A DNA stretch of 47,069 nt from Verrucomicrobiota bacterium (GCA_003219195.1 QHPX01000083.1:1-47069), one strand, 5' to 3'; numbered from the stretch's first letter, positions 1-8,888 are shown. Numbers and translations: made by a program. The notes: generated from the sequence alone by a model not told the origin.

Positions 1-520
1 AGTACAAGCGGTTAAAATGTCCTTCGAAGTTACCGTCGTATCCGACGTAATACATCGTGTCCCTCGGAAAGCCTGGAGTTGCCAGTTTCACCCTTGATGG
101 AATGTTTGCACGAACACCGAGGACGCTCGCGGCCTGATCGCAATCCATCAGGTAGCGCACGCCGTTGTAAACGTTGATACCATAGCCACCCAGATCCACT
201 GCTGGCGTGCAGTGAGGGGACAACAGCGACTCCAGTTCTCGCATTGTTATGTCGCCACCCTGCATCCGTGAATCCCAGCCCCATGCGAGTGACACGGTCG
301 GTTGCTGGCCCGACGACCGCGCGGGAGACGGTGGAGGCGAATTGGTCGGAGCAATTGGCGATACGGTCGCGTTCTGCTGGTCTGTCGCGCCAGCCTCAAA
401 ACGAGTCACACCAATTGGGATCGTTTGTGTTTCTCCCATATAGACGACCTGCACGGTGGCGGCGTCACTCGATACTACTTGTAGTTTCATTCCGGCCGGC
501 AACACAGTCTCGCCATACAT
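1..520 (-). CDS. hypothetical secreted-type protein, C-terminus cut off by window edge
   Basis: An open frame on the minus strand runs from ATG at 520 (or ATG at 490) off the left edge with no stop. The product starts MYGETVLPAG and MKLQVVSS, has a Pro/Ser-rich linker near residue 60, then a segment containing YYVGYDGNFEGHFNRLYL at the edge. I do not recognise a named family. The last 14 bases at the edge (1-14, encoding NRLYL) recur at 572-585 in an adjoining minus-strand frame, so this gene probably has a tandem relative just upstream. The choice between the two ATGs is open; neither has a clear ribosome binding site. Confidence 0.55.
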   Translation of the reverse strand, partial: MYGETVLPAGMKLQVVSSDAATVQVVYMGETQTIPIGVTRFEAGATDQQNATVSPIAPTNSPPPSPARSSGQQPTVSLAWGWDSRMQGGDITMRELESLLSPHCTPAVDLGGYGINVYNGVRYLMDCDQAASVLGVRANIPSRVKLATPGFPRDTMYYVGYDGNFEGHFNRLY

Positions 521-740
521 GTTCGTCAACCAGCTGAATGCTGACAACCTTGTTGGCTACGTCGGTCACCAAGTACAAGCGGTTAGCGGCTAGACGCACA
601 TATGTGCAAAGCACGGCGCCAAGAGGTATCAAGAGGAGCGTTTTCAGAACGACTGGATCTATTTTACGGCAGTCTTTCCAGGTAGCCGATTTAGCTTCCT
701 TCCCGCGCTCCCGAGCATGGTCAAGCTGAACACGCCGGTA
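465..740 (-). pseudogene. membrane-anchored fragment, possible remnant of a tandem paralogue
   Basis: This minus-strand frame is open between a TAA at 743-741 and a TGA at 467-465 but has no ATG. It encodes a charged stretch, one hydrophobic segment (LLLIPLGAVLCTYV), then NRLYLVTDVANKVVSIQLVDE. The NRLYL part is identical at DNA level to the C-terminal part of the neighbouring protein at the left edge. The arrangement (membrane anchor directly joined to what looks like a C-terminal tail) suggests internal deletion of an older gene, or a frameshifted 5' part of the neighbour. A GTG or TTG start is possible, so a short real gene cannot be excluded. Confidence 0.3.
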
Positions 741-786
741 TTAAGCGATTGCGTTTCCGTTTTCGCAAATAGAATTCGCTCAGTAG

Positions 787-803
787 GCGCAATTAAATTG
801 CGC
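787..803. terminator. palindrome at the 3' end of the two-gene minus-strand unit
   Basis: A perfect inverted repeat with 8-base arms around one base (GCGCAATT-A-AATTGCGC) overlaps the TAA stop of the minus-strand gene ending at 793. It could act as a transcription terminator or 3' stabiliser; there is no long T tract. Confidence 0.4.
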
Positions 804-1488
804 GATCGGTCAAGGCGAGGATGCGCTGTTTTTTGGCAGCGTAATCAAGCGAGCGAAATCTTCGGATCTCATCGAGACGGCGCATGCCGTTGAGCGTATC
901 GAGATAGTGAGTGTAACTCGAAGCAAGCTCGGTCGTTTCTAGATAGCGACCGCGAATGTTTTTGTCGATGTAGGCATGAGGATCTTGCGCAGCGAAAAGA
1001 TGAAACCGCAGCCAACGCCGGTCGGTCCGCGAGACGCGTTGCGTTTTTCGAAAAAAGGCGACGAAGAGAAGCAGGACTAGATAAGTGTCGACTTGCGCTT
1101 GCAGCTCGAGATTGCGCGCAAAATCTTCCACGCCGATCTCGTGCGCGCCGTTTTGAAACTGGAGCGCAGCGTGAAGCGCATGATTGATCTCCTCCACGAA
1201 TATGATGAGCGATCGAATGTTGTGGTCGCTCAGTCCGGCGCGCGGATCGTGCCTCTCCAGTTGGTCGATCAACCAGCGCGAATAATAGATGCCGACGTAA
1301 AGCCGATCGTCGGCGCGCCGCAAAAACGTGCGGGCCAATTCGCTCAGTTCGCGCGCCGATCTTCCGGCCAGGACCGACAATTGCGTGCAGCGCTCCCGGT
1401 CGATCAGACAATCCTCGAGATTAATCCCAACCTGCGCGTAAGTGCGTTCGAAAAGCCTTTGGATCTGACTAAAAAGCGTCTCATTCAC
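793..1488 (-). CDS. conserved-looking hypothetical protein, second gene of a coupled pair
   Basis: A 231-residue, mostly helical soluble protein with no signal peptide and no membrane segment; I do not recognise the family. Visible landmarks are a charged helical middle (FVEEINHALHAAL, around residues 100-115) and a hydrophobic LVLLLFVAFFRK stretch followed by an arginine-rich region. I chose the GTG at 1488 because its first bases overlap the stop of the preceding gene as GTGA, the usual sign of translational coupling; a TTG at 1494 is the alternative. The partner gene is of the same size, so the two products may act together. No function is assigned. Confidence 0.65.
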   Translation of the reverse strand: MNETLFSQIQRLFERTYAQVGINLEDCLIDRERCTQLSVLAGRSARELSELARTFLRRADDRLYVGIYYSRWLIDQLERHDPRAGLSDHNIRSLIIFVEEINHALHAALQFQNGAHEIGVEDFARNLELQAQVDTYLVLLLFVAFFRKTQRVSRTDRRWLRFHLFAAQDPHAYIDKNIRGRYLETTELASSYTHYLDTLNGMRRLDEIRRFRSLDYAAKKQRILALTDRAI

Positions 1489-2177
1489 AGGCAAAGCGAT
1501 GGACGCAGGTCGTCATCGAGGTTGAGCAACCGATCGGAAAGCTGATTTAGCGCGAGGCGAACGTCGCGAAAACGATTAGCCAACTCTTCGTAGATATCAG
1601 TGAGCTCGCATCGACGCGCAGTCGCGTGGCCGGCGACCAATTGATAATTGGTCCGGCCGATTTGTTCATAAAAATCAATGTCCGGTCCGCCGCGCAAACT
1701 GCGGCGCTGCGCGTTTTCGTGGAAGATGCCGCTGATGAAAAGCGAATAATTGCCGACGTGTGCGCGGAGGAGAAAAGCTTGCTCAGGCGTGGCGCGGGTG
1801 AGCGCAAGAAGCATGTCGGAAATATATGCGCGACCGTGATTGTCGATCTTGTCCGGGGCCTGCAATCGGTTCGCGCGCGAAAAGGTTTCCAGGAGCGAAG
1901 CGATATAATCGCAGAGTTTCCGATCGACAATTCCCGCTTGCTGCAAGACGTGCCGGGCGAGCACGTAGAAATAAAACTGCGAAGAAATGTGGAGGTGACC
2001 AGCGTTGCACAAAATCGCGTCAACCAGGCGCGGATGATCGAGAATGGAATCACGTGTTTCCGAATCGGAAAGAAGATCGACAAGTGAAACCTGATCGGTG
2101 CAGGAACGCGAAAGAGTGCGAACGATGAAATCAAAATCGGCGGCGGTGAAGCGCGCCCGACAATTCGCCCGAATCAT
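1485..2177 (-). CDS. conserved-looking hypothetical protein, first gene of a coupled pair
   Basis: A 230-residue soluble, helix-rich protein starting at ATG 2177; no signal peptide, membrane segment or catalytic motif is evident and I do not recognise it. Its stop overlaps the GTG start of the next gene by four bases. It lies just downstream of tRNA-Ser on the same strand and may be read through from it. The coding strand carries an exact copy of the dispersed 12-mer, read here as KIDN at 1850-1839, and a one-mismatch copy at 2073-2084. Confidence 0.65.
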   Translation of the reverse strand: MIRANCRARFTAADFDFIVRTLSRSCTDQVSLVDLLSDSETRDSILDHPRLVDAILCNAGHLHISSQFYFYVLARHVLQQAGIVDRKLCDYIASLLETFSRANRLQAPDKIDNHGRAYISDMLLALTRATPEQAFLLRAHVGNYSLFISGIFHENAQRRSLRGGPDIDFYEQIGRTNYQLVAGHATARRCELTDIYEELANRFRDVRLALNQLSDRLLNLDDDLRPSLCL

Positions 2178-2241
2178 CGAAATCGCATTATGAGCATCGG
2201 TGATGCCATTGGCAAGCTCTCGCCGAACGGTGAAATTCTGG

Positions 2242-2330
2242 CGGAAGGGGTGGGATTCGAACCCACGGTGGGTTTAAGCCCACGCTCGATTTCGAGTCGA
2301 GTGCCTTAAACCGGACTCAGCCACCCTTCC
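2242..2330 (-). tRNA. tRNA-Ser(CGA)
   Basis: Read on the minus strand, this 89-base segment folds as a class II tRNA. The acceptor strand GGAAGGG pairs with CCCTTCC and is followed by discriminator G. The anticodon stem CTCGA/TCGAG encloses the loop CTCGAAA, giving anticodon CGA (serine, UCG). A long variable arm is present, as expected for tRNA-Ser, and the T arm has GTGGG-TTCGAAT-CCCAC. CCA is not encoded. Confidence 0.95.
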
Positions 2331-2692
2331 GTTTTGTAAGATCGACAATCATCGATAGACTGCGGCGTAATTATGAGACGTGGGGCTGCGTTTGCAAATG
2401 TGCGCTTTTTTTGAAGACAAATCCGCACGAGATTCACGTGCTTCGTAGCAGAAGCCTGAGTGAAATGAAGCTTCGCATGAATGCGAGCTCCCTCGGTTGC
2501 CGCGGCGACCTCGGGATGACAACCACAAAAATGTTACAATTTTAAGCTTGCCGAGGAACCTTTCCGCACCGCATATTGTATATCCGCCAGGCGGCTCCGC
2601 TATTACTTGTTGTTCGCTGGAATTAACAGGTTATTAGCGGGGCTGTTCACGATTATTTTCCGTTATTCACAACTTAAACCGCCCTCCCCGCC
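2331..2692. other. intergenic region between tRNA-Ser and nrdJ
   Basis: No gene is seen in these 362 bases. They hold an exact 12-mer copy (2338-2349) directly upstream of the tRNA, a GC-rich imperfect palindrome around 2494-2519 resembling a dispersed intergenic repeat, an AT-rich stretch near 2571-2583, and a DnaA-box-like TTATTCACA at 2663-2671 about 20 bases before the nrdJ start. The nrdJ promoter should lie here but I cannot place it. I see no cobalamin riboswitch signature. Confidence 0.6.
2663..2671 (+). promoter_or_regulatory. DnaA-box-like site upstream of nrdJ
   Basis: TTATTCACA matches the TTATNCACA DnaA-box consensus and lies about 20 bases upstream of the nrdJ ATG. DnaA control of ribonucleotide reductase genes is known in Escherichia coli (nrdAB). 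A single 9-base match in an AT-rich leader can be chance, so this is only a candidate. Confidence 0.25.
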
Positions 2693-5600
2693 ATGATTCA
2701 ACTTAAAGCTGGCATACCGCCTTCCTCGCTTAATCAATCGCGCAAATCATCCGATCGCCGCAAAAATCAGATCGCGAAAAAGAAAAATGGCGGTGTGCAT
2801 TTTGAGCGCGTGTTCAGTGACGCCGCGATTTCGCCTTTTGATCAGATCGAATGGGAACGGCGCACGGCGGAGATCACCGACGACAGCGGCAGGGTCATTT
2901 TCAAGCAGGACAATATCGAGGTACCGAAGAGCTGGAGCGCGCTGGCGACGAAAATTGCGGTCTCGAAATATTTTTACGGCGACATCGGCAACGGGACTGA
3001 TCCGCACAAAAGCGGTCGCGAAACTTCCGTCCGCCAACTGGTGCATCGCGTCACTCGAACGATCGCCGATTGGGGGATGGCGGACGGTTATTTTGGGGAC
3101 ACGGAGGCGGCGGAAATCTTTTATGACGAACTGACATGGCTCTGCGTGAACCAGCACGGCGCGTTCAATTCGCCGGTCTGGTTCAATGTCGGTTTGTATC
3201 ATCAGTATGGCATCGGCAAAAACGCGGGCGCGGGCAATTACTTTTATAACCGTGAGACCGAACGAGCGGAGCGCGCCGCCACTCAATACGAATATCCGCA
3301 GGGCAGCGCTTGTTTCATTCAATCGGTGGATGACACGATGGAGGACATCATGCGGCTGGCGATGAGCGAGGCGATGCTCTTCAAGTACGGCAGCGGCACC
3401 GGAAGCGATCTCTCGTCGCTAAGATCGACAAGGGAAAAGTTGAGCGGCGGCGGCAAACCGAGCGGACCGCTCTCGTTTTTAAAAGTCTACGATCAAGTTG
3501 CCAACGTGGTCAAAAGCGGCGGCAAAACCCGGCGGGCGGCGAAGATGAACACGCTGAAAGACTGGCACCCCGACATCGAGGAGTTCATCGACGCAAAGCA
3601 AAAAGAAGAAAAGAAAGCCTGGGCGCTGATCGAGCACGGCTATGACGGGAGTTACAACGGCGACGCCTATGGCTCAGTCATGTATCAGAACGAAAATTTG
3701 AGCGTGCGGGTTAGCGACGAATTCATGGAAGCGGCGTTGGAAGGACGCGAATGGTGGACGCGCCGGGTGCGCGATGGGGAGCCGTGCGAATGCAAAGATG
3801 CGCGGACGTTGCTGCGCAAAATTGCCGAGGGAACGCACGTCTGCGGCGATCCTGGAATGCAATTCGATTCCACGATCCACAAATGGCACACGTGCAAAGG
3901 CACGGACCGGCAAAATTCCACCAACCCGTGCTCGGAATATCTTTTTCTCGACAACACGGCCTGCAATCTCGCCTCGCTTAATTTGATGAAGTTCAAGACC
4001 GCGGAGGGCGGCTTCGATGTCGAACGATTCAAAGCCGCAGTGCGCATCTTCATTACTGCCCAGGAAATCATCGTCGATAACGCCAGTTATCCGACCAAAG
4101 AGATCGCGGAAAATTCGCACATTTTCCGCACGCTTGGGCTGGGCTACGCGAATCTCGGCTCGCTCATCATGAGTTACGGCTACGGTTACGACAGCGTAGA
4201 AGGCCGGGCGCTCTGCGGCGCGGTCACTTCCATTATGACCGGCGAAGCCTACGAGCAAAGTGCGCGGCTGGCCCGAGCAATTGGACCGTTTCCCGGTTAT
4301 CGGGACGCACGTTGCAGCGGCGTGCCGAAGCCGGTCGCGAAAAACAACCTCGCGTCGATGCTCGAAGTGATCGATCTCCACCGCTGCGCGGTCAATGAAA
4401 TTCCCGATGTCGAAGAATTCGCTCACTTAAAAAAGGGAGCCGCCAAAACGTGGAAGCGCGCGACTGAACTGGGCAAACGCCACGGTTATCGCAACGCGCA
4501 GGTGACGGTACTCGCGCCGACCGGGACGATCAGTTTTCTAATGGATTGCGACACGACCGGGATCGAGCCGGACATCGCGCTGGTGAAATACAAACTGCTG
4601 GCCGGCGGCGGCATGTTGAAAATCGTTAATCAAACAGTCAAACCGGCGCTGGAAAAACTCGCCTACAATTCCGAAGAGATCGAACGAATCATCGCGCACA
4701 TCGACGCGTTCGACACGATCGAGGATGTGCTTGACACCGACGGATCGACGATTTCCTCCGGATTGAAACCGGAACACTTGTCGATCTTCGATTGCGCGTT
4801 CAAACCGTTCAAAGGTCAGCGCTCGCTCAATTACATGGCACACCTGCGGATGATGGCGGCGGCACAACCGTTCCTGAGCGGCGCCATTTCGAAAACGGTC
4901 AATATGCCGGAATCGGCCACGGTCGAAGACATCACGAACACGTACGTGGAAGGCTGGCGGTTCGGATTAAAATCGATTGCGATTTATCGCGACGGTTCGA
5001 AACGCTCCGCGCCACTGAACACGCGCAAGACAAAAGACATGGGCGCGGCCGACGACGTCAATCTCGCGGTCGGCGTCACGGTCGAGCACGATGAATTACA
5101 AAAGTGCATTCTCGAGCTGGAGGAAGAACTCGGCAGGCTGCGGGGCAAGCTGGACAAGCCGTTGCGGCATCGCATGCCGGATACACGCATGTCGCTCACG
5201 CACAGGTTCGAAATCGCGGGACACGAAGGTTACATCACGGTTGGTTTGTATGAAGATGGTCAACCGGGCGAGCTCTTCATCACGATGTCGAAGGAAGGCA
5301 GCACCATTGGCGGCCTCATGGACACGGTCGGTACGCTCACGTCGATCGCGCTGCAATACGGCGTGCCGCTGGAAGGCCTGGTAAAAAAATTCGCTTATCA
5401 GCGTTTTGAACCGAGCGGATTTACCAAGAATCCCGACATCCGCACCGCCACCAGCATAACCGATTACGTGTTTCGCTGGCTCGGTTGCCAATTCATCAAA
5501 GGTTACAAGGAAGCGACCTCACCCGGTCGGGGACAGACGGAGCTGCCGCTGAAAGAAATACCGGAGATGGAAAAGAAGGCACTCAATCGTCCCGTGTCGG

Positions 5601-5839
5601 ATTTGCCGCGCACCGGCGAGAAGGAATTGATCGACGTGATCACAAACAATTCGCCGAATGATCCCGCGGGCGCGGGGCGGCTCGGGAGCAACGGCAGCAG
5701 TCACGCCGAGCGCGTGAAAGAAGCACTCGGCAGCATGTTCATGGATATCATCTGTTCGGTCTGCGGCAGCGATAAAGTGATTCGCGCTGGCGCGTGCGGT
5801 GTCTGCACGGAATGCGGAACGAGTCAGGGATGCAGCTAA
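2693..5839 (+). CDS. nrdJ: vitamin B12-dependent (class II) ribonucleoside-diphosphate reductase
   Basis: Reduces ribonucleotides to deoxyribonucleotides with adenosylcobalamin as radical source, supplying DNA precursors with or without oxygen. The 1048-residue product has the ribonucleotide reductase barrel, with the active-site NPCSE motif at residues 411-415 followed by LDNTACNLASLNL, and the PTGTISFLMDCDTTGIEPD segment further on. A TSCPD-type domain follows (about 830-950). The C-terminus is cysteine-rich (Cys 1021, 1024, 1035, 1038, 1041, 1047), as expected for the redox-active or metal-binding tail of this subfamily. Start at ATG 2693; no strong ribosome binding site. No nrdA/B or nrdD is in the window. 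Two one-mismatch 12-mer copies lie inside (3421, 4777). Confidence 0.95.
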   Translation: MIQLKAGIPPSSLNQSRKSSDRRKNQIAKKKNGGVHFERVFSDAAISPFDQIEWERRTAEITDDSGRVIFKQDNIEVPKSWSALATKIAVSKYFYGDIGNGTDPHKSGRETSVRQLVHRVTRTIADWGMADGYFGDTEAAEIFYDELTWLCVNQHGAFNSPVWFNVGLYHQYGIGKNAGAGNYFYNRETERAERAATQYEYPQGSACFIQSVDDTMEDIMRLAMSEAMLFKYGSGTGSDLSSLRSTREKLSGGGKPSGPLSFLKVYDQVANVVKSGGKTRRAAKMNTLKDWHPDIEEFIDAKQKEEKKAWALIEHGYDGSYNGDAYGSVMYQNENLSVRVSDEFMEAALEGREWWTRRVRDGEPCECKDARTLLRKIAEGTHVCGDPGMQFDSTIHKWHTCKGTDRQNSTNPCSEYLFLDNTACNLASLNLMKFKTAEGGFDVERFKAAVRIFITAQEIIVDNASYPTKEIAENSHIFRTLGLGYANLGSLIMSYGYGYDSVEGRALCGAVTSIMTGEAYEQSARLARAIGPFPGYRDARCSGVPKPVAKNNLASMLEVIDLHRCAVNEIPDVEEFAHLKKGAAKTWKRATELGKRHGYRNAQVTVLAPTGTISFLMDCDTTGIEPDIALVKYKLLAGGGMLKIVNQTVKPALEKLAYNSEEIERIIAHIDAFDTIEDVLDTDGSTISSGLKPEHLSIFDCAFKPFKGQRSLNYMAHLRMMAAAQPFLSGAISKTVNMPESATVEDITNTYVEGWRFGLKSIAIYRDGSKRSAPLNTRKTKDMGAADDVNLAVGVTVEHDELQKCILELEEELGRLRGKLDKPLRHRMPDTRMSLTHRFEIAGHEGYITVGLYEDGQPGELFITMSKEGSTIGGLMDTVGTLTSIALQYGVPLEGLVKKFAYQRFEPSGFTKNPDIRTATSITDYVFRWLGCQFIKGYKEATSPGRGQTELPLKEIPEMEKKALNRPVSDLPRTGEKELIDVITNNSPNDPAGAGRLGSNGSSHAERVKEALGSMFMDIICSVCGSDKVIRAGACGVCTECGTSQGCS

Positions 5840-5840
5840 G

Positions 5841-5923
5841 GCTGTAGGGGAAGCTGCTAGCTTCCCACGAAGCCGGGCGCCTTACTGCCGTCGGCGTGGA
5901 CAGGTGCACGCAGTCGGCTACAG
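5841..5923. repeat. intergenic palindromic element bounded by CTGTAG and CTACAG
   Basis: Directly after the nrdJ stop, the segment begins GCTGTAG and ends GGCTACAG, so its ends are inverted copies. Inside is a perfect hairpin with 7-base arms (GGGAAGC 5848-5854, GCTTCCC 5860-5866). Similar elements start with GCTGTAG at 22052 and 31358. It probably ends the nrdJ transcript or is a REP-like mobile palindrome. It covers the GTG at 5896, which argues against that codon as the start of the next gene. Confidence 0.55.
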
Positions 5924-5937
5924 TTGGTGACCCGCCC

Positions 5938-7743
5938 ATGTTCGGACGGATTCGTTTTATGAAGATCGACGTCGAGCGGCAAAAAGAAATCCAGCAGGCG
6001 GAGGAGTTACTTTTCGCCGGGCCGCAGGCGCTAGGGTTTGCTAAAGGTCTTTTCCAGGGTCATTTCGTGGCCGATTGGGTGCTGCCGTATCCGCGCATTC
6101 CGGCGGCGCAGCAAACCGAGCTGGACCACTCGCTCGCGGAGCTGCGCGAGTTTCTCGATGAGAAGCTCGACCCCGCAGCAATAGATCGAGAGGCAGAGAT
6201 TCCGCGCGACGTAATTGCCGGCCTCGGGCGCGTGGGCGTGCTCGGGATGACTGCGCCTGCCGAGTACGGCGGCCGCGGTTTTACGCAAATGGCGAATTGC
6301 AAAGTGCTGGAAGAAATCGGCCGCCGCTGCGCGTCGACCTCCGTGTTCGTCAACGCGCATCATTCCATCGGCATTCGGGCGTTGTTGCTCTTTGGAACGC
6401 ACGAGCAGAAACAAAAATGGCTGCCGAAGCTTGTGAATGGCGAACAGCTCGGCGCATTCGCGCTCACCGAACGGGAGGCCGGTTCCGATGCCGCCAACTT
6501 GCAAATGATGGCGCGTCCGACCGAGGACGGTTCGCATTTTGTGTTAAACGGCGAGAAACGCTACATCACGAACGCGGCCATCGCGCACGTGCTCACGGTC
6601 ATGGCGCGGACGCCAGTTCCCGGATCGAATAAGACCGCGATCACGGCATTTCTGGTTACACCGGACATGCCTGGTTTCGAAATACTCGAAGCGTGCATGC
6701 CGAAGATGGGAATCCGCGGCACCGCGACCGGACGTTTCGCGCTCCGCGACGTCAAAGTCCCAAAGGAAAATATTCTCGGTCCGATGGGCAAAGGTCTGAA
6801 AGTCGCGCTGACCGTGCTCGATTTTGGCCGGACTACCTTCGGCGCGTGTTGCACCGGCGCGGCCAAGACTTGTTTGCGGTTGGCGACCGAACACGCGAAC
6901 ACGCGCAAGCAATTCAACAAAACCCTGGGCGAATTTCATCTCGTAAAAAAGAAAATTGCACGCATTGCCGCCGATGCCTACGCCATGGAAGCGATGACCA
7001 CGATCACGGCGTCGCTCATCGATCGCGGCCTTGAGGATTACATGGTCGAGACAGCGATATTGAAAGTCTTCACGACCGAGCGACTTTGGGAAGCGATCAA
7101 CGACGCATTTCAAATCTACGGCGGATCGGCTTACTTTGTCGATCTTCCCGTGGAACGGATGCTGCGCGACGCGCGCATCAATCAAATCGGCGAAGGCAGC
7201 AACGAAGTCCTCACTTCATTCATCGCGCTGGTGGGAATGCGCGGTCCCGGAATGGAGTTCAAAGAAATTTACGACACGATGTTGAAACCATCGCGTGCGG
7301 GAATTGGTAAGGCGTGGACTGCTGGTATGCACCGGCTCGGGGCAGCGGTGCGAATTCCGGATATACCGGTGGCCAGTGCCGAACTGGGTTCATTTGCCAA
7401 TCAACTCGGTCGCTTGATTTGGCGTTTCAATTTAGCCGTGAACCGCGCCCTCATTGCGTATCGCGAACCCATTTTAGACATGCAACTGGTCCAGGAACGG
7501 ATCGCCGGCGCGGCGATGGACCTTTTCGCATCGACCTGCGTTCTCAGCCGATGGGACGCCGAACTTCAACTTGCCCGCCGAAACGGTGACTCTCGCCCCT
7601 CGACTAATGGCGCGGCCGACCTCTTCTTGCGGCAATCTTTCCGGCGCATCCGCGGTTTTCTCGCCGGATTAAAGAACAACGACGATAAAGAGCTGATCGC
7701 CACCGCCAATTCCGTCTTAGGCAAAGAAAACTCGACTGGCTGA
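5938..7743 (+). CDS. acyl-CoA dehydrogenase, long/very-long-chain type
   Basis: FAD-dependent alpha,beta-dehydrogenation of acyl-CoA, the first step of fatty acid beta-oxidation. At about 601 residues it is longer than the usual 380-400 and has the extra C-terminal domain of the very-long-chain group. Visible are the N-terminal helical domain (AEYGGRGF), the FAD-side signature AFALTEREAGSDAAN, the middle beta domain (MGIRGTATG) and, near Glu 419, IGEGSNEVL, where the catalytic glutamate of this family lies. I start at ATG 5938 (ATG 5959 is as likely); an upstream GTG at 5896 falls in the palindromic element. The last 20 codons or so are copied in degraded form just downstream of the stop. Confidence 0.88.
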   Translation: MFGRIRFMKIDVERQKEIQQAEELLFAGPQALGFAKGLFQGHFVADWVLPYPRIPAAQQTELDHSLAELREFLDEKLDPAAIDREAEIPRDVIAGLGRVGVLGMTAPAEYGGRGFTQMANCKVLEEIGRRCASTSVFVNAHHSIGIRALLLFGTHEQKQKWLPKLVNGEQLGAFALTEREAGSDAANLQMMARPTEDGSHFVLNGEKRYITNAAIAHVLTVMARTPVPGSNKTAITAFLVTPDMPGFEILEACMPKMGIRGTATGRFALRDVKVPKENILGPMGKGLKVALTVLDFGRTTFGACCTGAAKTCLRLATEHANTRKQFNKTLGEFHLVKKKIARIAADAYAMEAMTTITASLIDRGLEDYMVETAILKVFTTERLWEAINDAFQIYGGSAYFVDLPVERMLRDARINQIGEGSNEVLTSFIALVGMRGPGMEFKEIYDTMLKPSRAGIGKAWTAGMHRLGAAVRIPDIPVASAELGSFANQLGRLIWRFNLAVNRALIAYREPILDMQLVQERIAGAAMDLFASTCVLSRWDAELQLARRNGDSRPSTNGAADLFLRQSFRRIRGFLAGLKNNDDKELIATANSVLGKENSTG

Positions 7744-7812
7744 AACCGACTTTTCCTGCCGTAATTTCCCGGCGCGTCCGCGGTTTTCGCCGGATTAAAT
7801 AACAACGACGAT
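7626..7812 (+). repeat. direct duplication of the acyl-CoA dehydrogenase 3' end
   Basis: Bases 7626-7686, coding near the C-terminus of the acyl-CoA dehydrogenase, reappear with a few changes and short gaps at 7755-7812, after the stop codon. Both contain CGCGGTTTT, CGCCGGATTAAA and AACAACGACGAT in order. The second copy is out of gene context and looks like a decaying tandem duplication or an older 3' end left by a rearrangement. Confidence 0.7.
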
Positions 7813-7913
7813 GGGGCATCGCTAAGACGTGAAACGCGCTCATCGTTTTCGCGCTAAAACTAGCTCGGGCGGCATGAAAAATGGTTCAAAAGTACGCGCG
7901 GATTCTTCCGTCT

Positions 7914-8879
7914 ATGGCTTCGCCTTCCCTCACCATTTTGATCCCGTGCCTGAACGAAGAGGTCGGAGTTGCATCCGTCGTGCGCGAGTATGCGACGGCG
8001 TTTCCGCAGGCCGATATTTTGGTTGTCGATAATGGCTCGGAAGATGGAACGGCCGCAGCGGCCAGAGCGGCCGGCGCTACCCTCCTAACCGAAAGACGGC
8101 GCGGTAAAGCGCGTGCGGTGGCGACAGCGCTCGCTGCGATCGATGCCGATTTGGTGTTAATGGTAGACGGCGATGGAAGTTATCCAGCTGAAGGCGCGAA
8201 ATTTCTGGTCGAAGAATATTTGCGCGAGCCGGCCGATATGATCACCGGCATTCGCAGCGCGCAAAACGCCACGCGAATTTTCCGGCCGATGCATCAATGG
8301 GGAATGTCGATCTTCGCGGCGGTTCTAAACTTGGTTTTTCGCTTCAAGCCACTCGACTTGTTTTCCGGGTTGCGACTTTTTTCCCGGCGGTTTTACCAAC
8401 ACGTGCCGGTGCTGTCGCGCGGGTTCGAGTTGGAAATCGAACTGACTATTCAAGCCGTCGACAAAAGTTTCTCGATGACTGAAATCCCGGTGCCGTTCCG
8501 CAGTCGCACGAATGGTTCGGAATCAAAGCTCAGGACCATGCGCGATGGGCTGCGCATTCTGCGGTTGCTCCTCGTGCTCTTCCGCGATTATCGGCCGCTG
8601 GCATTTTTCGGAACAATCGGCGGAATCATCGCAGCCGCGGGTTTGGCGGCCGGTTCAGCCCCAATTCTGGAATACCTCCACACCGGCCTGGTCAATCGCT
8701 TGCCGCTCGCGGTGCTGGCTGCGAGCCTGATGACATTGTCGATCTTCGTCGGGCTCGCTGGAGTGCTTCTCGAAGCTAACCTGCGGTATCATCGTGAGGC
8801 CTATCACATTCAGATACGAAAGTTTCGCGCACCGATGCACAAATCTTCGCGATCGTACCCACGCGTGCTCGCGAGCTGA
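7914..8879 (+). CDS. family 2 glycosyltransferase with C-terminal membrane segments (polyprenyl-phosphate type)
   Basis: Probably transfers a sugar from a nucleotide donor to a polyprenyl phosphate at the inner face of the membrane. The N-terminal GT-A fold shows TILIPCLNEE, then VVDNGSEDGT and the donor/metal motif MVDGDGSYP. Two hydrophobic segments follow in the last 100 residues (about 230-255 and 265-290), as in polyprenyl-phosphate glycosyltransferases. I prefer the ATG at 7914 (MASPSLT) because the family starts just before the first strand; ATG 7881 would add 11 residues. It is the first of three co-oriented glycan genes. The 12-mer is present exactly at 8735-8746. Confidence 0.82.
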   Translation: MASPSLTILIPCLNEEVGVASVVREYATAFPQADILVVDNGSEDGTAAAARAAGATLLTERRRGKARAVATALAAIDADLVLMVDGDGSYPAEGAKFLVEEYLREPADMITGIRSAQNATRIFRPMHQWGMSIFAAVLNLVFRFKPLDLFSGLRLFSRRFYQHVPVLSRGFELEIELTIQAVDKSFSMTEIPVPFRSRTNGSESKLRTMRDGLRILRLLLVLFRDYRPLAFFGTIGGIIAAAGLAAGSAPILEYLHTGLVNRLPLAVLAASLMTLSIFVGLAGVLLEANLRYHREAYHIQIRKFRAPMHKSSRSYPRVLAS

Positions 8880-8888
8880 CGGCACGCG

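Noticed and set aside
2571-2583. NrdR-box-like AT-rich sequence
   Set aside because: Only a partial palindrome and no second box at the expected spacing.
2331-2692. Cobalamin riboswitch before the B12-dependent nrdJ
   Set aside because: I looked for a B12-box-like core and the usual stem pattern and saw neither; a covariance search would be decisive.
3674-4426. Long minus-strand frame of 250 residues
   Set aside because: Lies fully inside nrdJ; a shadow of the GC-rich coding strand with Arg/His/Val-rich composition.
5896-5937. GTG start for acyl-CoA dehydrogenase
   Set aside because: Falls inside a palindromic intergenic element; ATG 5938 or 5959 gives normal N-termini.
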